DNA of 64,000 bases from Tieghemiomyces parasiticus. Lineage: Eukaryota > Kickxellomycota > Dimargaritomycetes > Dimargaritales > Dimargaritaceae. The stretch's first letter is position 1; each line of letters opens with the position of its first letter. The notes below the pieces were generated by a model that saw only the letters and a list, made by a program, of their open reading frames with translations, had not been told where the DNA came from and did no database searches. The stretch is from positions 30,458-94,457 of the forward strand of contig JANBPT010000046.1 in NCBI GenBank assembly GCA_027575765.1, given 5' to 3'. Below, piece by piece: positions 55,873 to 64,000 of the stretch. The position numbers were made by a program, and so were the translations under genes.

Positions 55873-58800
55873 ATGACTGCCGACAAACCCAAGGTCGATT
55901 CCGCGGCGGAGACCAGCCCGGTCACTTCACCGGCTAAGGATCTGGAGACTGTCCAGGCTGGTATGGAGGCCCTTACAGTGCAGGACCCTGCCCTGGCTAC
56001 GGATAAGCCCACTGAGGCCGTCCCAGCCAAGGGCCCCACTACCTTACCGCCCGCCCCCGTCCCCGCCGTAAACCCCTGGGGAGCTCGCAAGGTGTCCCAG
56101 ACTGCCAGCCAGGTCAAACTGCCTACTGAAGTGACGAATGCTACCCCCAGTCGGTCGGCCTCGACCAAGAAAGGTGGTGATTCGGTAGCCCCCCTCAAGG
56201 ATCTCAACCAATGGCCAGCCCCGGCCGACGCTAGCGTGGCCACTAAGGCCGCAGTTACTCCAGGAACTACCGTTACTTCCACCAAGGAAGCCGCCGAAGC
56301 GACCGAGGGCGCCGCTCAGAAGCGCGGGAAGGGAAAATGGGTGCCCGTCGAGGTAGACATTACGCACAGCCGGCCCAACGCGACCCGCGGCGATGCCGCC
56401 GATAAACGCCGTCCTCGGCGAACGGCCACGCCCCGTCAGGGCGAACGCGCCCCCAAGGACGGGCCGTCGGCTCCGATCTCCTCCTCCTCAGAGACGGCAG
56501 AAGCCACCGCTTCGGAAGGCACCACCGGTAACTCTACCCCTGCCGCTAACCCGGCCCAGCCCCGCGAGGGTGCCGGCCGGTCAAACGGTCCCACCCGCCG
56601 TAAGGCCTCGGGCACCGCCCGGCCGCGGACGGGTAACGACAGCAAGTCCGCCACCGGCGGCCATGTCCCCACCCGCCAAACCTCCGAGGGTAGCAACGCC
56701 TCGGGTGATGTCAAGGAGGGCAATGCCCCCGCGACCAAGCGCAACAGCTCTGCCGGTGGCAACCGGTCCCGCAACCAGTCCCGTACGGGCGCCCAGCCCA
56801 ACGGCGACGCGTCGGTATCCACCCCCGAGGCCACCGCCAACGACGCCACTGACGCCACCGCCAGTACCACCGCGGTCGAGGCCCAGGCCGTTCAGTCCAC
56901 CCAACCGCGCGCTGCCGGTTCCCAGGGCCAGCCCCGTCAGCCCCGGGTTCCGCGCGATCCCAACCAGGCCAACCGCGGTCGCCGGGGCCCTGGCGGTCCC
57001 GGTCAGCCCGGTCGTAACGGCCGGATGCCGTCCTTCCCGCACCAGCCGTCGCACTACCATGCCGCTCACCCTCACCACCAGCAGCTCCAGGCCTACCCGC
57101 AGGGTCACTATGGCGGCGGTTCTCATTACCCGCGCCGCCCGCGGCAATACCCGGCGGTTGTGAACGCCCCACCACCGCTCCCCTCCACAGAGGGCGCCGA
57201 TTCCGGCACCGTCCAAACCTTCGTCCGCAACCAGGTCGAGTTTTACTACAGTGTGGACAACTTGGTCAAGGACGTGTACTTCCGCTCTCAGATGAACGAG
57301 GAGGGATACCTTCCTTTGGCCCTTATCGCCGGCTTCAACCGGGTGCGCGCCCTCACTACTGACCTGGCTGTCATTCGCGAGGCGCTCGCTTCAAGCGAAA
57401 TCGTGGAGGTCTCGGGCGATAGCATTCGCAAGCGCGGAGATTGGCAGCGTTGGTTGCTGAACCCTGAGGTAAGCACCCCGACTCTCGTGGGCTGTGCTGT
57501 ACCGGTGGCCTGAATCGCTGCCGTCTGCCCCCCCCTCCCTCCTCATCCTTCACCTTTTTTGTAGACCCTCCTCCCGGCCCCTCTACCCGGTTCTACTGGG
57601 TCTAATGATTGCTTTTTGTTTTTTGCGCGCCCTCATTGACCTACTTACTAACTCGCTATCTCAACTTGCACGTCATCCATTACACATACACCTTCCTTGG
57701 CTTTCGCGCCTACCCTCCATCTACCCGCACCCCGTTATCAATACACCTTCCATATGATTATCCATCGGTTGCCCAGCATCAGTCGTCGTCGTCGTCGCGA
57801 ACCTCGGGCACTAACAGCCCCCGCGCCCCCGTTACTACCAGTAACAGCGAACCTGCCCAGGCTCTGTCACCTACTGCCGGACAATGTAAGATCAATCCCT
57901 AAACCAATACGGATGCGGATTTCGGGCAAGCCAAGCCATATTTAATACAATGGTACATGCCCGGCCGTTCTCGAGGACTTACGCGAGGAGTAAGGTGATG
58001 ATGCTGCGTTTAGCCTCTTTTTTTTTAATTTTTTTTTATAGTTTCTTTTCCAGTATTACCTTTTGGATTTTATTTTTAATCTCAAAGTCCCATGTATTGA
58101 CCTGTTCTTTTTTTTCCTATTCCTACTCGCTCGTCCCCTCTCCCCACTGAATTCCCCCCTACACAATGTCTCAACCCCCCGCTACTCCGCGCACGGCCCT
58201 CCTCCCCCCTCCCGACGCCTATACGACCTCGGCGCTCTATCGTCCTCACCATTCCACCTCGGCACCATAGCCACGAGCACGACCGCCTAGTACACATCTG
58301 GCGCTTTCCTTCTCTTCTTATAGCTTTATCGGGTACTTCCAATATGCTCACCCACCCTGGTCAGTACGTCTCCTTGGAGTGGCTGATTCTATTGAACCAT
58401 TCTCCAAAAAAAATATTACGCCCGGGATGAGATCAGCCTTTGTTGACCTCTATCCATTTCTTTCTACATTTATATTTATTTACTTACTATCTTGTCTTTC
58501 CAATTTTACTGTTGTTGGTGTTCCTACGCTTGTGTCCCCTCTCATCTGCTTTGAAATCCTGTTACAACCGGCCCTCTCCTCGGCACCCTTACTCGAGTTT
58601 AGCGGAGTGACCCCTCTCTCTCTTTCTCTTTCTCCTTCCCCTCCCTCATACTCATGTTAGAGAGCAACCGCCTCATTCCTTAGCGCACTCATCATCACTC
58701 CTACTGTAACGACGTCGCACTAACCGTCACCCATACTCTTTTCTGTCTCGTCATCCTCTCTCATTCCATGCAATGCCCGTCGGGGTGGGGCCCACCTTCA

Positions 58801-60823
58801 CAACTTCGATTCGTGCAATAAACCCACCACCCACCCCGACCCGCCCCTCCTCCGCCTGACCAACCTCCTTCCCGCCTCTCTCTCTCTCTCTCGCTCCCCT
58901 GACCTGTCTGATTGTCACCGTCATGCCGATGTCCACACTCTTAACCATCATTTTCGTGCCAAAACTGGTGCTGTTACTTGTTTTTTTGTTTGTTTTGCCA
59001 ACCATCATCCCTTTTTTTCCACCCCCACTACCCTCTCCCAACGGCGTTCATCCCGGTTACCGCCTTTGATCCGTTTAATCCTTTCCCATTGCTCTGGTCC
59101 TAATGTTGACCACACTGTAGCCCGGCCGTTGCACACCCCGAACCTCCCGCCGGCCCCCGAGTCCAACCATCTTCGCCCCCCGCGCCACCCCAAGTTGGGC
59201 CTGGGCGGACAGGGCGCCACTGGTAATACGTCCGCCTCTTCCCGCGTGCCTCGTCCCCGCATCAGCTCGCACTCGCGGACCGCGGCTAGTCGGTCTCGCT
59301 CCCGCAGCCAGTCTGGTCGCCACGGCGCGCCCCACCGTGGCTCCCGTAGCCACCGTGCCGACCCGATGGGCGACGCCCTGTTTGAGTTTGAGGAGGACGA
59401 GGACCTCAACCAGCGCGGCCCTAGCACCCGTCGTCCCTCGCGCGGCGAGAACGGTGATTTATCCGATGGTGGATTTAGCCGCGCCAGTGCCGATGAATAC
59501 TACTCGGACGAGTGGGACGAGGACGACGTCGACGAGGACGTCATCGCCTCACTGCTGATTGTCACCGAGCGCCGCCGCGACCGTGGCCGCCAGCCCTACG
59601 AGCGTAAGGCCATGAGTGACGATCTGGCTCGCATGATCAACGAAGGACTTTACCACTACGAACGCGATCTTCATGCTGGCCGTTCTACCCGTCCGTCGTC
59701 TCGTGTCACCAAGATTGAAACCGTTCCCGCGGAGGAGTTCCTCAAGTCGCACCCGCAGCGCTCTCGCCGCGGCTCGATGTCCAACCAGCCCACCGTGACG
59801 CGCGAGGGCGAGGCGGATGGACAGACCGAAACTGTCAAGGGCTCTAAGCGGTCGCGCCGTAGCAAGCCTGCGCCGCGGTTCATCCCGATCAAGGGTACGG
59901 CGGAGGCCTCCCGAGGCCGCCCAGGTCAACGACGGGCCTCCCAATCGGCCGGGTCTAAGGCCGGAGGCGGGTTCCGCCCGGCATCCTACAATGCCCGCGA
60001 GCACCACGCCCAAACCTCGATCGGCTGGCTGATGGGCGACCAGCCCTGCCCGCGCGACTCCGTAGCCAGTGGCAGCCTCTTCTCGCCGGGCACCTCCCTC
60101 AACAAGCCGTCCTCCTACCGCGGGGCGGGGTCTCTCTCGGCGTCGGTCGATCAGGGCGGTGCGATGGCCGGCAGCTACGGCACGTCTTACGACGGACTGG
60201 CCCAGTCGATCCCGGCGTTTGAGCACCCCAGTCACGAGCTTTTGCGTGATAACGGGTTCGTGCAGCACAAGTACTACCGCTACCACGCCAAGGCGCTCCG
60301 CGAGCGCAAGCGGCTGGGCATCGGCCAGTCCCAGGAGATGAACACCCTGTTCCGGTTCTGGTCGCACTTCCTCCGTGACCATTTCAACCGGCGCATGTAC
60401 GCCGAATTCAAGCGTCTCGCCCTCGAGGACGCCGACGCCAAGTATCGCTATGGTCTTGAGTGCCTCTTCCGATTCTATTCCTACGGCCTCGAAAAGAAGT
60501 TCCGCGGCGATCTCTACGAGGACTTCCAGGTCGACACCCTGCGGGACTACCACGACGGATACATGTACGGTCTCGAGAAGTTCTGGGCTTACCAGTTCTA
60601 CCGCCAGGACAAGGCCACCCGCCCCCTCGACGTGACGCCCGAGCTCGAAACCATCCTGCGGGACTTTAAGTCGATCGACGATTTCCAGCGTGCTAAGCAG
60701 CGCCGTGGTGCCAGTGGTGGGGAGGCCGGCCCCGGCCCCGTCACTGGCTCCCTTGCGCGGTCCGATGTGGCCTCAAACGAGCACGATGTGGCGGCGACCC
60801 TAGTTGCAGCCCCTCTGCCCTAA
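55873..60823 (+). CDS. LARP1: LARP1-like RNA-binding protein (La motif plus DM15), three exons
   Basis: Exons 55873-57468, 57777-57885 and 59121-60823 join in matching phase (0, then 1+2) to give 1135 aa. Residues 1-445 are disordered, with R/G/N/Q-rich and [13 protein letters not shown] patches. The La motif is at about 446-532 ([34 protein letters not shown]). Exon 2 is a serine/asparagine linker. Exon 3 starts with an RS-rich segment and an acidic block, and ends with the DM15 repeats at about 937-1075 ([59 protein letters not shown]). La plus DM15 defines LARP1, which binds the cap and 5'TOP mRNAs and links TOR signalling to translation. The last exon alone could be mistaken for a separate gene; the splice phase and family order argue for one gene. 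Confidence 0.9.
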
Positions 60824-61888
60824 GCCCCATCCCTCCGGCTGCTCTGGTCAATTTACACCCCCTTTACTTCCCCATGGAGGGGAGGGGGGCGGGACGCTTG
60901 CTACACATATGTCTAGGAAAGGGGTGTGTGTGCCTTCTTACTTCTTTTGTTCTTCCTTCCATTTCCGTAGTAGCTGATCAGTTATACGTTTGGTTACCGT
61001 GTTTCCCCTCCCCGCCCCCCATTTTCCTTACCAAGCATACCTTCCCCCCCATCATTCTACCCATATCCCCTCTCTTTTCGTATCTCCATTTATAAGTTTT
61101 ACCTTTTTAACCCAGCGTTGCTATGATTTTTCATTTCACTTTGGCTTCATTTACTTCCCCTGGCCGCCCTTCAGCGCCAATCTATACCCGCAATTATCGT
61201 TCCTGGTATTCGCCCATCCCAACCGTATCACCATATCCGTATTTCAAATATCTTTAGTTTTAGTTCACTTGTTTAATGCCTCTCCAAACTTACATATTAA
61301 AAAAAAACCTTCAGAAGTTAACCATCAACTGAATTTGTACAACACATTGTAACCGAGAAGAGCGGGTAGACAGGCGAGGTAGCCAAGAGCGAGGAGGCAA
61401 TTACCCAAGGAAAGAAGGTTTAGGAGCAAGAGGATGATATGTTTCGCAGACAAGTTTCTAAAGAGGGTTGGCTGCCCAAGTCACGTTATATATGCTCGCC
61501 TGGGGGCGAAGGTCAGTTTTCGCCAGCAAGGTAGAAAGGAGGGAGAGTGGGAGGCCATTAGGCATCCGAAGGGGAGAATGATCCATTTCACGTTGCTAAG
61601 CGAAATGTCTATTATAAGGAATAAAATATGCTTGTTGAGCACAGCTAGTGAGTCCTTTGATTAAGAGGGCAGAGGAAAGTGTAACTTTGGCGGCCGAGTG
61701 GGGACAAAAGGGGAACACAGTAAGGTGGCCAAGTAGGGCCGAAAACGCACTAAGGCGAGGAGAGGGATCCAGGTGGGGACGGGACCAATTAGATGTAAGA
61801 AAAAAAGAAAGAAATAACCAAGTAAAAGATATGGATTATTTATAAAAATAGTTGGTTTTCATAAGAGGCCATTTGCGCTGGGTATAAA
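60824..61888. other. LARP1 3' flank and gene-free stretch
   Basis: Pyrimidine-rich 3' UTR-like sequence to about 61300, then purine-rich DNA up to the mariner target site. No supported gene. Confidence 0.4.
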
Positions 61889-61890
61889 TA

Positions 61891-63156
61891 GTTACAGGTG
61901 CTACAAAAATGTTCAAGGATTTCTTGGTCAAATGATGTTTATTCAATATAGCTGCCACCACTCTGTACCATTCGGCGAGCCCTTTCTATCCATCTATCAA
62001 AACAGGCCCTATAGTCATTGGACTGGAGCCTGGCTAACTGCAACTGCCAGGCGCCCACGACCGCCTCCACTGTGCTGAACTCCTTGCCCCTCAGTTTCTG
62101 TTTGATATTCCTGAACAGCCAAAAGTCGCAGGGGGCCAGACCACGACTGTAGGGAGGGGCTGGCAGAAGTTTGAGTTTAGAGTCGGAAATGTAGGTCTGG
62201 GTAGCTGCAGCACAATGCGGTGGTACATTATCATGGTGAAGCTGCAGGGGGCGACAATCCAGACTTCTGCATGCCTCCACCCAGGCCTGGACCATGGGCT
62301 TCAACCCATACTCTATATAGAGTTTGGCGGAGACCTTGACACCAGGGGGCTTGATGCTCAAGTGTAATAGGCCACGCCTGGTGAAATAAATAGTCAGCAT
62401 CACCTTGGGTGTGGTACAACCTTGGCGGGTCTCAGTTGGGACAGGGCCACTTTTAGGACACCACCTCTGGCAATTGGAGCCAGCAGGGGGATCATAAAGG
62501 TACACCCAAGTCTCGTCACCTGTGACAATGGAGTCCAGCAGCTAGTCACTGGCCCCGTCAAATTTCTCCAGGAACGCAGTGGCAAAATATACCCACTTGT
62601 GGTGCTGGTCGTCGGTGAGGTTGTGGGGGATCCAGCAATCGAAATAGCTGTGCAACCCCAGGTCCCTGTGCAGGACTTTGCGCATGGTACTAGGGGAAGT
62701 ATGGCGGGCCCAGGTCAGCTGCTCAGCAGTAAGTCGAGGGTCTTCCCCCAGCCGCCTCAGGATCATGTCCTCATAATATGCACCAATGTCATCTGATGGA
62801 CGGCCAGAACATGGGTTGGCTTCAAAAGAGCAGTGGCCTGTGCGAAAGCAAGCCAGCCACATATAAATGGTGGAGTGACTAGGGGCAGCTGAGCCCAGCT
62901 TGGATGTCAAAACGTTAAAAATATCATTTGCCTTGCGGCCCTCCAGATAGTAATTATAAATGAGGACCTGCACATCACGCCTGGTCAACTTGGGTGGAGC
63001 GGGGGAGGGGGTTTGAAAAGTAGGCATGATGGACGGTTAAAAAAGCAGGCTGTAAAGTCAAAAATGGTTCAATCCTGGAATGGTTTATACCAATCGACTC
63101 AGCATCATTGACTCTTTCTCGTTTCACCTGAAACACTGCGATCTGGCACCTCCAAC
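61891..63156 (-). mobile_element. mariner-family transposon, 1,266 bp, with TA target duplication
   Basis: TA dinucleotides at 61889-61890 and 63157-63158 flank inverted ends. The left end reads GTTACAGGTGCTA and the right end, on the other strand, GTTGGAGGTGCCA. Both continue imperfectly for about 25-30 bp. The single internal gene is a mariner transposase on the minus strand. Size, single gene, TA duplication and the DD34D catalytic pattern agree with mariner (IS630-Tc1 superfamily). Insertion is in sequence whose minus-strand frame (63375 down to 63157) it interrupts. Confidence 0.88.
61939..63027 (-). pseudogene. mariner transposase with one in-frame stop
   Basis: From ATG 63027 to the stop at 61941-61939 is one continuous frame of 362 residues, interrupted only by a TAG at 62544-62542. 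The N-terminal half is the paired-like DNA-binding region, with TRRDVQVLIYNYYLEG, a second helix-turn-helix, WLACFRTGHCSFE and CSGRPSDD (the mariner SGRP linker). After the stop come GDETWV (first Asp), HHDNVPPH (second Asp) and LAPCDFWLF (third Asp, 34 residues later, DD34D). All three catalytic residues lie beyond the stop, so the product should be inactive unless read through. Confidence 0.9.
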
Positions 63157-63454
63157 TAAAAATTGTCGAACGATTGTGTGGCATCTGTATTTCTTTATCA
63201 GCGTCGTGGGGGTATCAGAGGCACTAGGAGTACCAAAAGTCATTTCCTCCTCCTTTATTGGCTGCAGTAAGGTGCTCATCAATCTATCGAAATTAGGCGG
63301 GATGTCTCCGCCTGCTGAGGGATTGTCAGGTAGGCGCTCTTCCCTTAGTTGGGAGGTGGGTACAGTGCGCGCCATACTGTGCCAGTGGGAAGGGGGAGGG
63401 AAGTCTCCCTCTATCTAAGCAGTTGGGCTTGGCTCTAGGGCCCCATATAGGTAG

Positions 63455-63735
63455 GGCTCCGCCAGCTCTCCTTGTTGCAGTTGCACCATTAACCTTGTCC
63501 CGTCCATAGCTGCCTCTGACCACGGATCCGCCACCAGCCTCTTTGTACAAGAGGCAGCCGCCCGCCTAGGCCTGAGAGTGAACCACCTGATCAAGCCTGC
63601 CCTTATGCCCGTATTGAGTAACACACCCTTGAAAGGTATAGGAATCGCCAGAGCCCTTCTGCGCACTGATGAATCGTCCTTTGCAAGATGGATCCAGCTT
63701 ACAGTAGTTTCCAAGACCGTGAAGTTGACAAACTA
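63455..63735 (+). pseudogene. Retroelement protease-like remnant
   Basis: Frame open from 63455 to a TAG at 63733-63735. It contains SDHGSATSLFVQEAAARLGLRV, which resembles the D(S/T)GA...F(I/V)...A..LGL region of Ty3/gypsy-type aspartic proteases, but the DTG core is DHG. Weak, from pattern only. Confidence 0.25.
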
Positions 63736-64000
63736 GTTGGCCGCCCTGATTTGGATCTATTGGGCCTTGACCTATGTGCCACCACCTCCAGTTCGGCGCC
63801 CATTGCCGCACCCAGCAAGTCCATCACTCCCTCAACCAAGCCAGGTCCCACTCCCACTCTCCCCCAGGAGAAGCGCCCATCTAAGCCCTCCCTTTCAGCC
63901 GCGCCAGAGGCCGCACCCTCCCCCAAGTGCATGGGACGTTCATGGGAAATTACGAATGACGGCCCCCCCAGCATCGAACCCAAGGTGACAAGGAGGGAGA
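63688..64000 (+). CDS. Partial ORF running off the window
   Basis: ATG 63688 opens a frame still open at the window end (104 codons). It begins MDPAYSSFQDREVDKLVGRP and continues proline/serine-rich with basic patches. Overlap with the protease-like frame and neighbourhood suggest a mobile-element protein, but nothing diagnostic is visible before truncation. Confidence 0.4.
   Translation, partial: MDPAYSSFQDREVDKLVGRPDLDLLGLDLCATTSSSAPIAAPSKSITPSTKPGPTPTLPQEKRPSKPSLSAAPEAAPSPKCMGRSWEITNDGPPSIEPKVTRRE

Noticed and set aside
59549..60553. 334-codon minus-strand ORF
   Set aside because: Antisense to the LARP1 DM15 exon, which has clear homology on the plus strand.
59066..60823. Separate gene encoding only the DM15 protein
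   Set aside because: The open frame reads upstream through a CTGTAG acceptor, the phase fits the upstream exon, and La plus DM15 in this order is the LARP1 architecture.
1..64000. CRISPR arrays, bacterial operons or phage features
   Set aside because: No regularly spaced direct repeats; the gene structure, introns and tRNAs are eukaryotic.

Overview
The window is nuclear DNA from a fungus. The evidence is intron-split genes (mostly GTAAGT-type donors and introns of about 60 to 400 bp), eukaryotic tRNAs without encoded CCA, and fungal protein families: a glycogen synthase of the fungal/animal type, the Rpd3L subunit Rxt3, the MICOS subunit Mic12, a Gef1/ClC-3-like CLC protein and LARP1. A BK-like channel, a 7TM-RGS fusion, translin, ZCCHC9 and EAPP together suggest an early-diverging (zygomycete-grade) lineage rather than a yeast. 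That placement is inference from gene content; I cannot name the species.

Layout. 1-5.2 kb: a decayed F-box-like gene and an orphan SANT-like nuclear protein. 5.9-9.7 kb: tRNA-Ile followed by LTR debris. 9.7-19 kb, all on the minus strand: a membrane protein with a PPxY tail, a mitochondrial glutamate-type carrier and a six-exon CLC transporter. 20.6-24.7 kb: tRNA-Thr, Rxt3 and a two-exon Mic12. 25.4-28 kb: tRNA-Asp with a head-to-tail array of four solo LTRs beginning just upstream of it. 29.7-44.1 kb: a gene-dense stretch with HUT1 (UDP-galactose transporter), acyl-CoA thioesterase, translin, ZCCHC9, 7TM-RGS receptor, EAPP and a BK-like channel. 45.7-60.8 kb: glycogen synthase, GRASP and LARP1. 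61.9-64 kb: a complete mariner element with one nonsense codon, then retroelement-like sequence running off the end.

The host genes do not form one pathway. They cover chromatin (Rxt3), RNA and translation (LARP1, translin, ZCCHC9), Golgi/ER (GRASP, HUT1), mitochondria (Mic12, carrier), carbon storage (GSY) and ion transport or signalling (CLC, BK-like, 7TM-RGS). Several were assembled here by joining exons at GT/AG sites with consistent phase; these joins are predictions without transcript evidence.

The strongest unusual signals are: (1) two LTR families stacked beside a tRNA gene with a near-constant 4-bp AAAT spacer; (2) an inverted repeat with a constant 14-nt loop just after the TATA box in all five readable LTR copies; (3) a CLC protein with the gating glutamate kept but the proton glutamate changed to glutamine; (4) a BK-like channel whose pore has no GYG filter.
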